A DNA stretch of 64,000 nucleotides. It comes from Plectrocnemia conspersa (taxonomy: Eukaryota; Arthropoda; Insecta; Trichoptera; Polycentropodidae). The DNA lies in NCBI GenBank assembly GCA_009617715.1, contig VTFK01000055.1, forward strand, positions 744,001 through 808,000, written 5' to 3'. Below, one piece after another: positions 1-13,816 of the stretch; position 1 is the stretch's first letter, and each line of letters starts with the position of its first letter. The notes under the pieces are model-generated. The model did not search any database, had not been told where the DNA came from, and worked only from the letters and a program-made list of their open reading frames with translations. The position numbers and the translations under genes are program-made.

Positions 1-3000
1 ACTACAAATTTTAAATATACACGTCACAAAAATAAGATCTTTGGTCACCTGAAAATTTAGGATCAATAATTGTTTACATACGGAAGTAAGATTATTTTAA
101 AATTTGTGTATATTACATATTGATATTTGAAAAAATAGCAGGAATGTTAAAAATATGTAGTTTTACTATATATGAATAATATCAATAACCGAAACAACTT
201 ATATATACATAGAATACATATACAATATTCACTCATTACTAAATAATTTAGTAATAACTTTTCAAATTTATGAACTGAAAATGTAGGTAAACGAAACTAT
301 AGTTAACTAACTAAACTATGATTAACTAGCTTTAATTAAAAAAAAATAACTAGCTAATGTGTTCATTATGTTTTAACTTTCATTGGATTATTTCTTTAAT
401 AGTAATAAAATACAATAAACTAGCGACTTATTTTTTTATATAATAACCTATAAATTGATATTATTTATAAAACCTTATAAAAACAATTTTTTATTAGAGT
501 ATTTTTTTTTAAATAATTGTTGTCGCTTTTTATTATATTTTTTTTATGATTTTGCCACAATTTTTATATATATTTTACTCAAAAGTATAATTTTAATTTA
601 TCGATTTTTGTAAATTTTACTTATCAATGAAATCTTAATACAAAGAGTATTATAGCTTTATATATTTCCCATTAGTAAATCTCCAGCTGATAGTTACAAT
701 TTACATGGTAGTAGTCCTCGTTTTAAAATATAATATATTAATTGCATCTCTATCTATATTTATATGAAATTTAACGGGTTTTAAGGACATGATAACTGCC
801 GTAGTTTTATCATATAAAAATAAAACTTTTCCTTAATATTGATCTGAATATCTCGGTTACAATTTTCAGATATGTTTTGAAGTGGCAGTCAATAAAATAA
901 TATGACTTAGTTTAAAGTTCCTACTTTAAGAAATAATAAATATTATAAAGTATAACATAATAAATATTAAAATATTTTTCTTGTGGATCCATTAATTTTT
1001 TTATTAATTAATTGCTGTTTATAGCACAATGGTAATAAGTATTATACATTTAATAAATATTTTAATGAAAGAGCAACAACAATTTTTTTTTAAACTCTTA
1101 TATTCAGAAATCTACATAAAAATATTTTTTTCCTAGTACCAATACTAACAATTAAAACATTGATTTTTTTTACACACAAAAAATGTATTTTATTTTTATT
1201 TTACACTTTTTTACAGAATGTATATAAATTAAAAAAAAATCGTTAATTAGTTTTTGCTTAAAAGATATTTTTTGAAGTAATTAGCCGCGCAGCGCAAAAT
1301 TTCTGAACCTTGACTATAAACTATTTTCTCTTTTTTATAAAGATTCTATTTCTTATATGCAAAACATCTCGAAATTAGGATGTTTTACTAATAAACTATT
1401 ATACGGGAATTTCTTATTTAATAATTAGTATTTTGTCAAAACTTTGAAGGCTATTTTTAAGTTGCAACATTTACATAAATAATTTAGTAAAAATAAAATT
1501 CATTAATTAAAAAAATATTAGCTTGAAAAGATTTTTTTATTGTAATACAGTTAAATAATCTCTAAAAGTTCAATTTACATGTTGATGTTGCTCATTCATA
1601 AACTCATGAAATTTATGCTCTACAGATTTTTGTGGTTACTCTAACATTAGTTTAATGTTTTATAAAACATTTATGATATTATATAGTTTTAAAATTATTA
1701 TTGCCTATTTTTTTAGCGTCTTATTTAGTTTCAAGCTTAATAGTATTATGCTTAATGTATTGCTAATGATTTTTTGATTAAAATATTTATGAAAAATATA
1801 ATTGAAATGCATTTGTATAAGTGTCGTTGTTTTAATTACTGCTTCGTTAGCATATACATACATATATATTTTTTAATATTATTAAGACAATTAGTGTGAC
1901 GTTATATTTTAATATTTTACTGTGAGCAAATATTTATTAAAAATATATTATTAGTATAAATAAAAAATAGTGCATTATGTGATTATATCCAAAGCTTAAA
2001 ATAGCAAAAATATATGTATAAATATTTGTTGTAACCTAAACAAATAAAATCTTAGAACCATAAATTATTATTACTCTATGGTGTCAAGTAAAATTAAGAT
2101 TTATAAACAATTTTTATAACGTCGCATAGGTGTTATGAAAATTGTCTGTGCTTTGGATATCTATATATATTATTATTTTTTTATATATACTGCAATATTT
2201 ATTTACAATACGCAAGTATTTGCATTTAAAAATAATAATTGGAAATGTGATATTTGGTGATCAGGAAGGTTGCTTCAAATTGGATCGCAATGTTTATGCG
2301 TATACATAAATTGGTTTGTCTTGGAGTTTCCTATTTTTAAAATATTTTTTTATACAGAAGTAAATATTTTAGACCGTTTTTAATAATAATAATATAAAGC
2401 AAGCTATGAAATCACTACTTAGATATTCAGACATTTTTTGTATTTGTAATAATAAAAAGGATAATCTTATTATAATGAGATTTCAATAATCCATATTTTC
2501 ATATTCTAAAAAAGAAATATTGAAATTCTGATGCACTATTTGAAACATTGATCATGAAATTTTATGATCAATATTTTTATTACTCTTTAACATAATGTCA
2601 CTGTATTTTATAATATTTTAACTATTATTATACATTTCTTTAAGACGATTTAACAAAATCATCTGCATCGTTTTGCTAAAAAAAATAATTATTGCAGATT
2701 TTATAGCGTGTAAATTCGTAAGCAATATTTGTTTTACCTTTTGAAATTTGTATTTATTATTTAATAAATATTTTTAAAAACCGAGAAAATGGTTAAAAAT
2801 TAAATATATATATATATTTCTAAATTAAACTTTAAAATAAAATAAGACAGGATATTTGATTTTCCTATTATATTTTTGTTTTAATATAATAAGAGTATTC
2901 TTATTGATAATGCACTATTGGTTTTCTCTAACGTGATGCATATTTTCATCATGAAAAATTAATATCACTGCTTACGATGTCCCAACAACGTAACATCTCG

Positions 3001-3020
3001 TTTAAACCTCTACATGAGTA
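1..3020. other. AT-rich non-coding stretch
   Basis: Long A and T runs, no open frame worth reporting, no recognised element. The only GC-rich spot is GCCGCGCAGCGC near 1284. Confidence 0.7.
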
Positions 3021-3024
3021 ATTG

Positions 3025-3450
3025 AAAATAAATCTGCGAAGCCTTCGAATGCGAAATCCTTTTGTGCTTTACTTTAGCAAATTACTTTTGAAAACTGGCG
3101 CAGATGCACACATACACACACGTGTATATGTATGCATCTATGTAAGACTTATATATAAAGGCACGGTTAGAGGAGTCGATCGGTTAACCATTTGTACGGA
3201 GTGAGTTTATAGTGAAGTAGCATAATAGTATTGTTGTCCCGGGACAATGGTAATCCCGGCGATACAATAAGTAGTTCCGGTGCACCATTCAGATGTAGTA
3301 CATGGAACAGAGGGCTACAGAATCCGTAGATATGATCCCCTGGCACGGGACCAGCCAATTAGGTGGCTCAGACCAGACACCGATTTGCACAAACTTATCT
3401 ATGATGCCATCTAATGCTGCTTGCGCTGTCCGAAGATAATAATGGATTTG
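3025..3450. other. GC-richer island 1, possible regulatory element
   Basis: It contains the perfect 14-bp palindrome TTGTCCCGGGACAA (3234-3247), giving two inverted Sox-like ATTGT cores. Short open frames on both strands overlap and do not look coding. Confidence 0.4.
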
Positions 3451-3819
3451 GGAGTTTTAACTGTAGTTAATGATAATGCAATATACAAAAGGATTGCAAT
3501 GCATATTCTTATGTAAGTACTACCTTTTACGTTAGTATTTATGTAAGAATGTTCATCGCTGTACTGTGTTTTGTTTCCAGTTATATCAAATAATTTAAAA
3601 CTTGCTAATATTACAATTTTAAATTGAGACTTTAGATGAAAAGGATCATATTAAAAATTAGTAAATGGGAGTATATTGCAAAATATTAAAACGATCGAAA
3701 CAGATTTTTTTAATCGTGTCTCTATTGTTGTTTATGTACACGACGTTAAGACTTTGGAAAAATGTTTGTTAGTAAAGTCGTTTTTTTTTTATAAATAAAC
3801 ATATAAAATGGTGCTTCGC

Positions 3820-3900
3820 ATTTTTTTTGTAGCACCGGAGAAAAACACCTATCGCCCACGATGGAAGCTTGAATCGCCCATTAGTGGGCGGCACTTTTAT
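3820..3900. other. Small GC-rich patch with hairpin
   Basis: CGCCCA-TTAG-TGGGCG at 3875-3890 forms a perfect 6-bp stem. Surrounding sequence GATGGAAGCTTGAATCG is unlike the AT-rich flanks. Confidence 0.35.
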
Positions 3901-4149
3901 ATAATGTATTCAGATATTGTTATTTGATGTGATTGTTTGAAACTCCAGACAATGCTTTATTAATTTAAAAAGTAATAAAATCTTGAATATATTATTTATG
4001 CCTAAATTTACAGTTATTTATTTCCATATATATATAAAAAATATTGGCGTAAGTCAGTTGTTGCCTTGTGTTTTAATATATTATTTTTAGAAAATAGATT
4101 ATTTTATCAGTAATCAAAAATTATATTTAAAATTTAATTTTCTGCATAT

Positions 4150-4480
4150 TTATCGTTCGCGCCTCTAGTATGCCTCACAGTTTGAGTACCTCTGGTCCAT
4201 TAGAGCCGGTCCAGATGGCAGTGGCAATCACGGCCCAGTTCCGGTCGTCCGTTCCGTCCCGTGAAATAATACAAATGAATACGTGGTAATGGAGCGGTGT
4301 GCAGCTGCCGGGCCTAACTAGCTGCCCATTGTGCAGCCGGCGATAATGGGCAGTGCGCTAATTATATGCGCAGTTTTCTATTTTCCCAGAGATGGAAAAT
4401 TTCGCACCTCGTAAACGGATAATTCGGCCCATATCTGGGCATAATCGATTCAGAGGCTTAACGCAGGATGTTAATAACAT
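4150..4480. other. GC-rich island 2, strong candidate enhancer-like element
   Basis: CTGCCCATT (4322-4330) and AATGGGCAG (4345-4353) are perfect inverted 9-mers; the first contains a Sox core (CCATTGT). CAGCTG, GCTAATTATATG and TCCCAGAGATGG lie close by. A 39-codon plus-strand frame at 4170-4289 is probably accidental. Confidence 0.45.
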
Positions 4481-4869
4481 GTGGAATATTACTTCCAACC
4501 ACTGGAAATTTTAGATTTTTGAAATTTGCATTTTGAACGCTTCAAATTTGCCTAATTTGGAAATAACGGTATTTAACGGTATTTCATATAGATACGCCTA
4601 ATCGGATGACACCATTTAAATATCAAAATTTGAGACCGAACTAAACGCACTCTGACGATTTACTATTTGGAAAGCTCAGAGAGCTTTTATTATTAAGTAT
4701 TTTTTTTTATTATCAATGACTTACAGTCAAATCGAGAGTTTTACATTATCTTTAAAAAAAAATTTCATGCAGATCAAATTGAGATTTGCAGTTGTGTTAT
4801 ACTTCTACAGAAATTAGCCCACGATTTGTGTTTGGTTGCTATTCAATAAGATTTTTTTCAATGTATTTG

Positions 4870-6260
4870 ACTATAGTTTAGTGATTAGGAAGTAACAGCA
4901 ATCTGGCAAAACATTTCTGGATTTTTTAACTAATTATTTTTATCATAAAGTGTCGCCTTTATCTTTAGAGTACCTGTAATGTATCTCAATATTTTTGATT
5001 ATAATATTTATATTACTTTTATTTAAAAAATCAGTTTTACGACAGATTTAAATAACATAGGTCCTTTATGATTTTAAAATAGTTATGTACAGTAACACTC
5101 GTTTTTTTTTAAAAATCGATATTATTGGCTAATGAATCAGAATATTTTTTAAAAACTAGATGTTAGCATAAAACTATTTTTTTTAAGCTGCATATCTGAT
5201 GAATTGTTTTATCTTTAATTTTATCATGTTTTTGATAGAATCTTGAGAAAACTTTTATACAATTACTAAAAGTTATTTTTAAGAATTGAATCGTAGGGTT
5301 TACTAGTTATTTTAGTCTGCATTTGTCTTTAGAGTTCAGCTATTCTTTAACTGTCTCATTGGATGTAACCACAATCTGTCGAGGTATATCTGATAATAAT
5401 TTATTTCTTTTTTTATAATAAAGTGTCTTCTTTGTCGCGAGACTTAAGGCATCTGTGATACATCCCCATGTTTTTGGCTGAATTTTTTAGATAAATTTGA
5501 CACTGGAATTTTTGATAAATTTGATCTTTGATTGTCTTATTGGCTTAAACATAGTTATGTACATAGATTTTATAAAAAAACAGGCAATATTCTCGACTGA
5601 TGACTTTAAAGATTTTTTTTTAAATTGCTCAGTCTTTAGAGTCAGGTTTTTTCAAAATATATCTGATGACATTTTTATCATAAAGTGTCTTTGTTTTTGG
5701 CATGTTTTTGATTAAAATTTTGATTAATATCTGACATTGATTTTTTTGTAAAATAAAGTATTTTTTTGCATATTTCAATTTAAATGTTTGGATAACTTTG
5801 GCGTTGGAATTTTAGGAAAAAACAGTTTTATACATTTTTTTTGAACAGTTAATATCCTCGACCAATGGATCAAAAACTATTTTTTTTAAAATTGAATAGT
5901 AGCAAATACTAGTTCTTACAGTATGGATTCAGAAATTCTCTAACCGCCTCATTCGATTTAACCATAATCTGTCAAGATATATTTGAAGTTTTTTGTTTGT
6001 TGTGAACTTTATGTGATGCATCCCAATGTTTTTAATTAAAATATTTGGATAAACTTCATATTGAAATTTTTGTCTGTACGCCAGATTTCAATAACATATG
6101 TTTTATTTGCTTTAAAATAGTATTTTATTGTATTTTTACAAGATTTTTTTTATAAATATGGTATTAGTTTTTTTTTTAGAGTTGAGAGATTCTCTAATTA
6201 TTTTATTGGAAGTAATACATTTTTTTATCTCATTTTTTATCATGAAGTGAGTTATGTTTG
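4870..6260. repeat. Decayed tandem array, units a few hundred bases long
   Basis: Blocks such as TTTTTATCATAAAGTGTC (near 4936, 5670; variants near 5412 and 6230), AACCACAATCTGTCGAGGTA and AACCATAATCTGTCAAGATA (near 5369 and 5962), and CATCCC-ATGTTTTT (near 5462 and 6022) recur in the same order and orientation. Spacing is uneven (about 260-560 bp). This suggests an old array or repeated insertions of one element. Confidence 0.6.
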
Positions 6261-6269
6261 TCAGGAATC

Positions 6270-7089
6270 TTGGGGCACCGTTGATGATTTTATATTTAAT
6301 TGAAATATATTTATTATAACTATAATATACAAAAATTGCTCTTTATAAGCAATTTAACTCTATATATATTTTACATTTAAATAAAAAAATATTATATTCA
6401 CTCATTGATTTTCTCAAGTTTTTGGTTACTATATACAATCAAAAACACTAATGAAGTTCCAGTAATGATCATAAAAAAATATTCAAAAAGCTCAGTTCTA
6501 TTTAGTCGTCCTTTCAAATTGCTTACATTGAGGAGATTGCTGCCTCGATGTTGACGTGCTGTGTTTAGTAGTAAAACATATCATAGCACTTATGGGGTCT
6601 TTATTTTGTATGTATTTTTTGTAGCATTTATTTTAAAATCTATTATTCTAATGTACAATTGTTGTACCAACTACAAACAATAAACTCAAACTAGTTTTAG
6701 ATTTGGTTGTTTATAATTCAAAACAACCACATATATTACTTTATATGTGCCTTCTACTACAGCTTAGTAATTAATATCATAAAAAAGTATCTAGCTTTAT
6801 TTTCTATATGCAATGTTGAAGTTTATAAAAAAATGTAAGTATAATAATTAGTTATATTTTTATTAGTGAAGTTGATATAAAATAAATTTTGTTCATTTAA
6901 CATTATTTGCCATTTTCTATCAGCGGCTTGTTGACGTTTTTAAGTATTATCTTCTATTTTTTTTGTACTGCGATAATCTGAAAAATAGCAATTGTGACAT
7001 TTTTTATTTGTGGCAAATCACATGTGCATATCATATAAAGTAATGGCCATAGAACACTTCCTTGTGGGATAGAATATTCGTTTTTTTTC

Positions 7090-7175
<86 letters not shown>

Positions 7176-9460
7176 AAAAATATTGCTTTGGTAGTATGCT
7201 GTTTAGGTTTTAAAGTTATAGTTAGTTTTGCAATTTGTAAATTATTATGTTACAATTTTTAGATGTATACATTTAAATTACATATGTCTTATTGGCTTTA
7301 AACAAGTTTTGTACGGTATTTTTTTTAATCGATTAAAAAATATTTATATATTATATTTTCTTTCAGTTTTCACTAAATTGGTATCCATATTTCCAATTCT
7401 CAATATTTAATTATTTTATAAATCTTGTTTAGTATGTATTGAATGTAACAGAATTTTCTTTTAATACATACTTTAAGGTTTTAGTACTAATTCTATTTTT
7501 ATACTTGTATATGGAAAGGATACAAGGTCTAGATTAAATTATATTAAAGTTGGATTCATCAAATATAGTGTCTTTGTTTCATTTTTATTATCAAGCTCAT
7601 TGTGGCATTGCTTATCTTTTTCTACTTTTATGTAGAGCTTAATAAGTCTTAATACGGTTTTTAAGATATACATTTTTGGGTCTGTGGCTTTGACTTTGAT
7701 GGACTATATTCATAAAATAATTTAAATATATATTTTTTTTGCGTCTTTAGTGTATCAGTATTCTATTATATTTTAAAAAAGCTTCCCAAGAATAATCAGT
7801 AAGATTGTGATAATTTATTTTTGTCAAGAACTCTGTAATATTTGAAATACTGATAGTACTCATGAGAGACATAAATCAATGAGTAAAATTAAAATATAAT
7901 TAAATTAAGTACCTTTATTACTATAAATTAAAATACAATATTTCAATAATACATATTGCTTTAACATGAGCACTCAACTTCAATTTTATTTATTTGAGTT
8001 GAAATAAAGTCGTTTATTTGATCGAAAATTATCGATGCGTGTATAATGTTCATTCAATATACACACATACATATTAGATTAAATATTAAGCATTAAAATA
8101 CTCATATTAGTCATCTCTTCAAATGGAAAACACGGCGGTCACGACAAATCCCTCTCACGTATAAGATAATATGTCGAGGGTTTAATAAAAATAACGATCG
8201 ATGTATGTAATATAAAATATACCGACTATTGATTGTGGAGGCTAACGTGACTTCGTCTAAATAGTTATAATATAAATTGGCCCATAAATTGTGAAAATTA
8301 TAACAAAAACCTTTTTAATTAATAATTTACTTTAACCAAATTGCTTTGATTATTTTTTTGGTAGTCAAAATACTTTTATTGGTTCCTAGTGGCTTATTTA
8401 TGTGAAACACGTGCACGTGTTAATTTATTTTCTTCTAAACAGTGTTGTTGTAAAACAAATTATATTGATTCTAAAGAAACTCATTAACTGAAATAATTAT
8501 ATAAAAAAATCTATCAGAAAAATATATTGTGTGTTATTTGGTATGAATATTGTTATTCCAGGTTGATGACTTAAAAGTACATATTAATTTCACATCAGAC
8601 ATTTTTGTAAAAATTGCTTAATTACATAGGTGTAAATAAGTATATTGCTTTTTATATATATTAGCTTATGTAATCTAAGCTAAATGAAAAGCTGAAACTA
8701 TTTTAATGCATGGCGTGAAATTTTTGGACATGTTACTTCAAACATTAAGTATAATTTATAATATAATATTTAAGAATGAAACTAAAATATTTGGGGCTTG
8801 TATGTTATGCATTGAGCACAAAATACCAGTTGTATAAGTCAGTGGCTTTGAATCTTAAATTTCTGGTGAATAAAAATTATTGATAGTTATATATGTATAT
8901 AATTATAATTTGGTTTGACTATGAAAATCATGTTTTCTTTGATTTTCCTATTCTTATGGATGACTATCGTAATATAAAAATAAAATAAAATTCAGCTGGA
9001 TCATGCACTGTAACATTAATTGCTTGTGCGCTATAATAAATTTAAATTGATTTACATACTTTAATTTCAGTCTCTCACTTCTTATTTAGTAGTCATTGAT
9101 TGTGTTGTAATGAATTAAGCTAATGCCGGTTATTTTGTAACGGAAAATTTACAATATTTATTACCACGTTTTTAATTTATTGCGTTTTTAAAATCAGCTT
9201 AGTAATACAAAAAAAATGTTTTTGCTTTAATTTCATAGCTCTTCAGTCAGATTAATTAAATTTATAGATTAATTTTTAATATAAAGATTTTTGCTTGGCC
9301 TTCTTAATGAAAGATTTGCTAACGTTAGCTCGACTAATAATTAATAGTTAGTTGTTTAAAACGCAGAGTTGCAAGTTGTCTTCTAGTGTAGAGTTTTCCA
9401 ACCATAGCTGTTCATTGAAACCCTATTAAAGCCCAATTAGTTACAACAGTAAATTTATAA
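6270..9460. other. AT-rich non-coding stretch
   Basis: Apart from the (AT)n tract it holds poly-T runs. A block at 7260-7580 weakly recalls the 4.87-6.26 kb array (CTTATTGGCTTTAAACA, ATAGTGTCTTTG). ACACGGCGGTCACGACAAAT near 8131 is a small GC-rich spot. Confidence 0.55.
7093..7172. repeat. (AT)n microsatellite
   Basis: Uninterrupted alternating AT for about 80 bases. Confidence 0.97.
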
Positions 9461-9469
9461 TTTATAGTT

Positions 9470-9780
9470 GAAATTTTCTAATGTTCATTTCGTTAAAGTG
9501 CGCGTTATAATTCCACGATTTTCGCGCAAATGCGCGCCGATTTTTCATCGGGTGCATTATGAATAAATACAGTAATATTTCAAGGACCCTGGACGAACAA
9601 AAGACCCATGGGAGCCACGTTTCTGTGCCGGATGGTGACCCTAACGAGCGATGTGATGTGGCGTCGTTTAGAGGCAGGGTGAAATACGTCGAGCAATTAT
9701 TGCTAAATTCAGTAAGGGTCGATGTATATTTCGCCACTTGGAAGAAACCTCATCAACGACTCTTTGATTAAAGACTGTGT
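9470..9780. other. GC-richer island 3
   Basis: Open frames overlap on both strands (9462-9737 minus, 91 codons; 9559-9771 plus, 70 codons). Neither resembles a known protein. CGCGCATTTGCGCG-type dyad near 9520. Coding or regulatory status is open. Confidence 0.35.
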
Positions 9781-10449
9781 GGGGCTTTATTTTTTTATTG
9801 AGGTTGAAAATTTGACTTTAAACAACTTCATTTTTGGAACACATAAGCTTAGATTATTTTTCTATGCAAATAGCGTGTAAACTATTTTATATTGCTTCAT
9901 TAAAATGATATTTTTTTTTCTAAATAAGTATATTCTTATGAATTTATATAGTTTGTTTAGTAGTAATTATTTATTAAATAATAATTTATTATATTTTCAT
10001 TCCATCAAAACAAAGAGTGACTCTAAAATAATATATATGCAATATAAGTGATTTATCTTATTTCAAGAAGGTTGTGTATATAAGCATGTTGTGTATTCTT
10101 TATATTTAGTTTTTTTAGGTATTTTGAAATGATTTACATATAGATCGATTTATTATATAGGCCCTTCGAATGTTTCAGTATATAATGCGAATAACATTTA
10201 TTTTGTATATTTTTTTATTGATAAAATGTATAGGTACTATATTAAAAATTATCATTTTACATGAGCTACATTTGATTAATTATTTAAAAAATAGATGCTT
10301 GATCTTTTAATAAATATTTGCTATTTCTTGTCATAATAATTTTATTTAAAAGTATTTTAATTCATATTTATTCATATTATTTAAAATCGTTGGTTAATAA
10401 AAATTTAAAAAGTATGATAGAATTTTCACTGTATAAAAATTATGAAAAT

Positions 10450-11950
10450 CACTAGTTTATTTTTGGGATGGAAATGATAACATTTTAAGATTATTAAACG
10501 TTTAATATTATATTTATGTGTATAGCTCGCTTGATTTTAAATAATCTTAAAAATTAGGCAAATCTCAAATTAGAATAATAATCACTTTACATAAATATCT
10601 TTTCTGGGACAGACTCGATAATATTTTATGTTTCCTATATTTTTAATTACTTACTATCTCAAATTTCAATTAATTAGCTCGATATTTATCATAAAACTTG
10701 AAAAAGTCATTGAATTTCATATTATTCTATTAAAAATAAAAATTAATACAATCATTAATTTCCATCGCAATATATATTTTATTTTTGAGATTTTAAAATA
10801 TTTTTAATATTATATTTATTTGTATAAGTACTTTGCTTTTTAAATAATAAACTTTAAAATCGAGAAAAGCTAAGAAAATAGATAATTTGTCACTAAAATA
10901 TATATTAATAACTTATTTCGATCTCACTGGATATATTTTATTTCTTAAATAGACTCAATAAAATTTTAAGATCATTATATTAAAAAAAATCATAATATAA
11001 CGTATATTTAGCTTGATTTTAAAATGCCTATAGTCTTTATTGATCCGTAAAATTAGTATTTTTCGTAAATGAGACATACTCGATTAAATTTTAAGAGCAT
11101 TTTAATTAAATTTATATGTATAACCAGCTTCATTTTTAATTAAGCAAATCGATATTCATCGATAAAATTAGGAAAATTGAATCTTAGATGATCAATTCCA
11201 ATAATAATTTTATTAAGCACTAATATTGCACCCATTACAAATATTTTATTTTTAAGAGAGACTCTATGACATAATAAATATCATGATATTTTCAATTAAT
11301 TTTAAAATTAAGTCTGATTTATAATTAATTAAATCAATATTTATCTGGAAAATTAGGAAAAAATAGGCATTTTTTTTGTATTTAATATACATATCAGGAG
11401 CGTGCGGCTCGCATGCCTTTATTTCTCACTTACTCTCGTCACTTAACACGCGAGTGAGCGAGAGGGAAATTATTTCATCGCACGCTCCTGATACATATAT
11501 TTATTTTCTGTAACAGATTCGATGACATTTTTTCATTATTGTGTATTTCATATGCTTGATTATTTTAATATTTTAAACTATCTAAAATTTTAATTCAGTA
11601 ACTAGATATTTATCTGAAAAATTAGGAAAAATATGGAAAATTGAATTTAAAATGAATATTTAAATATTTACTAATTTTGATTCTACTGTATATGGATATA
11701 TTTAATTTCTGAGATTATGACATTATAAATCATTTAATTTTAAATATTATAATATGTATTGATAGCTAGATTTTTAATCAAGCAAATCATTGCTAACATC
11801 ATACTACATAAAACTAATTTTCATCTTTATTCTAGAACATACTTGATGACATTTTGGGATCATCAAGAACAATATTATATTATTTATAATATATACATAT
11901 GTATAAACTAACTCGATTCTTAATTATTTAACTTAAAATGTATCTATGTA
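10450..11950. repeat. Decayed tandem array of ~120-190 bp units
   Basis: A consensus like TTCTGAGACAGACTCGATGA, then CATTTTAAGATCATT, TATGTATAACTAGCTTGATT and TTATCTGAAAAATTAGGAAA can be followed through about nine degenerate copies, starting near 10456, 10605, 10780, 10935, 11058, 11250, 11500, 11700 and 11835. A MITE at 11392 interrupts one copy. All copies are in the same orientation. Confidence 0.65.
11392..11493. mobile_element. Short MITE (102 bp), TA-flanked
   Basis: TATCAGGAGCGTGCG and CGCACGCTCCTGATA are perfect 15-bp inverted ends including a TA on each side. The inside is GC-rich with GAGTGAGCGAGAGG-type sequence. It interrupts the decayed tandem array at 10.45-11.95 kb. A related piece is at 49.73-49.85 kb. 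Confidence 0.8.
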
Positions 11951-12779
11951 ATTAATTAGAACTAGGCAATACTAATCTATTATGATCGATAAAAATAAAA
12001 TTTATATTAATCTATCTGAGTAATAAAATAAAATATATTAAGGTTTATTTAAACCCTTTATAAAGAGCTTGTTAGTAGTAATTAAAGACTTTTTTGCAAA
12101 GGTAACCAAAATGTTTTACCTTTTTGCAAATCTATAAAAATTATCGCTTACATACGTAAATATTAAATTTGATCCTTAGTTATATTTAATTGATTTAAAT
12201 ATGGATCGATTTATAAAAAAAATGATATTTAAGTTCTCTAAGAAAATAATGGTGCTTAAAAATGTGTTTCATATTCGTTTAATGGTTAAGTTTTTATAAA
12301 TACTAATTTGAAAGATTAAGAATTTAGATTTCAGAGTGAAATTATTCATATATCATCTTAAGTCAGAAGCACATAAATGTACTTTTAACAATAAAAATGA
12401 ATCGGCATTAAATTCTATCGTTTTGCAATTTAAAAATATAAGTAATGTTCTATTTTGATTAACTGTATTTTAGAAATGTTTATAATATAAAAAAAAGAGG
12501 GTTACTAATAGATCAATAAATATTTTTTTGTGTAATTTCTCAATAAAGTATCATAATGCAATATATCCGTTTTTGACAACCAAACAGAAAATATTTAAAA
12601 ACTTTATAATATATATTTTTAGCAATATTTGTTAAATTTTAGATTATTATACATATTAAGGATTATTACTTTTTTAATTAATTTATATTTTTTAATGGCA
12701 TTTTTATACTATTATATATAAATACGATTTTTATTTAAACATATTCCATAAGAAAAAAACGCAGAAAGATTTTCCTACA

Positions 12780-13150
12780 TTTCACACTTGTTTAACTTTC
12801 TTTTCCCTATCACATCCATTCCGTCCCGAAAACGTCCGTGTTCTTGTGGAAGCGTCACTTCCGGATTCAAGTGGAGCCGCCACACTTTGAGATTTGAACG
12901 GAAAACGCAGGAAAAGCGGAAACGCGCAAACCCCCAGGGTGCGTGCCAGGGTGTGGCGGTTAGCCCCTTGGTATGTACTCGCATAAAAAAAAAGTTTGGA
13001 TCGATTTGTTTGATTTATTCGCCGGCGTGCGACTCTTGGATTCTTGGATTTTACCAAAGGCACCAAGATTACACTTATCGAGAGCTTATATTTGTTTTTG
13101 GAGCTGTGTACATAATTTATCGGCTTTGAGCTGACTGTGTGAGGATTTTA
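12780..13150. other. GC-richer island 4
   Basis: Three overlapping frames (up to 113 codons, plus strand 12788-13129) in opposite strands indicate no clear coding choice. GTCACTTCCGGATTCAAGTG contains an Ets-like ACTTCCGG. Possibly a promoter or conserved element. Confidence 0.35.
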
Positions 13151-13710
13151 AATGCGAGAGCGAGATCATGTCTACTTCATACTTGCGAGAACGTTAAACA
13201 TTGTGATTGAATGAAGAGTAAGGAAGTTCATATTAATAAAAAATATTTTATCATCGTAACTATCAAAATATTAATGAAATAATGAAAGAATTACATTTCA
13301 ATATAATAATCTAAATGCATTGCCTTTGACAGATAATTAGTCATTACAAAAAAAACTAAGACTAAATTTTTATTATTTAAAATTTGATGTGATATATGCT
13401 GAAATAAATAAATATAAAACTTGCTGCCATAAAAACCATAAAGTAATGTTTTTATGGAGAGATTGAAAATTTTTAATAAAATTTTTAGATGTAACTATCT
13501 ATACAAATTAAAAAAGGTCTGATTTTAATTTTTTATATTTTCAATATTTTCAAACATTGAATTACTTTACGTCAATCTTTCAATTTAAAATATATAAATA
13601 TCTTACTAAACCAATAGTTGCTAAATAATATTGTATCTTTTAATATCTTACATAATGCAAATATATGAGTTTTTTTATTCACTTTTACAAAAACTTTTTT
13701 TCTAAAGAAT

Positions 13711-13816
13711 TGTAGTAAGGTAGATATGTAATAAAATAATTTGATAAAAGCAGTAAGAAATTATATATTTATGAATATATAATGATATTATTTTTTACTG
13801 CTTTTATCTTACTACA
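13711..13816. repeat. Nested inverted repeat
   Basis: Inner arms GATAAAAGCAGTAA (13743-13756) and its complement (13795-13808) match exactly; outer 9-mers TGTAGTAAG (13711) and CTTACTACA (13808) also match. The centre is itself AT-palindromic. Probably a tiny fold-back MITE. Confidence 0.7.

Noticed and set aside
7062..7262. Open frame of alternating Ile-Tyr
   Set aside because: It is the translation of an (AT)n microsatellite.
12775..13129. Three overlapping open frames as genes
   Set aside because: They overlap on both strands with no homology; a GC-rich block with low stop density explains them.
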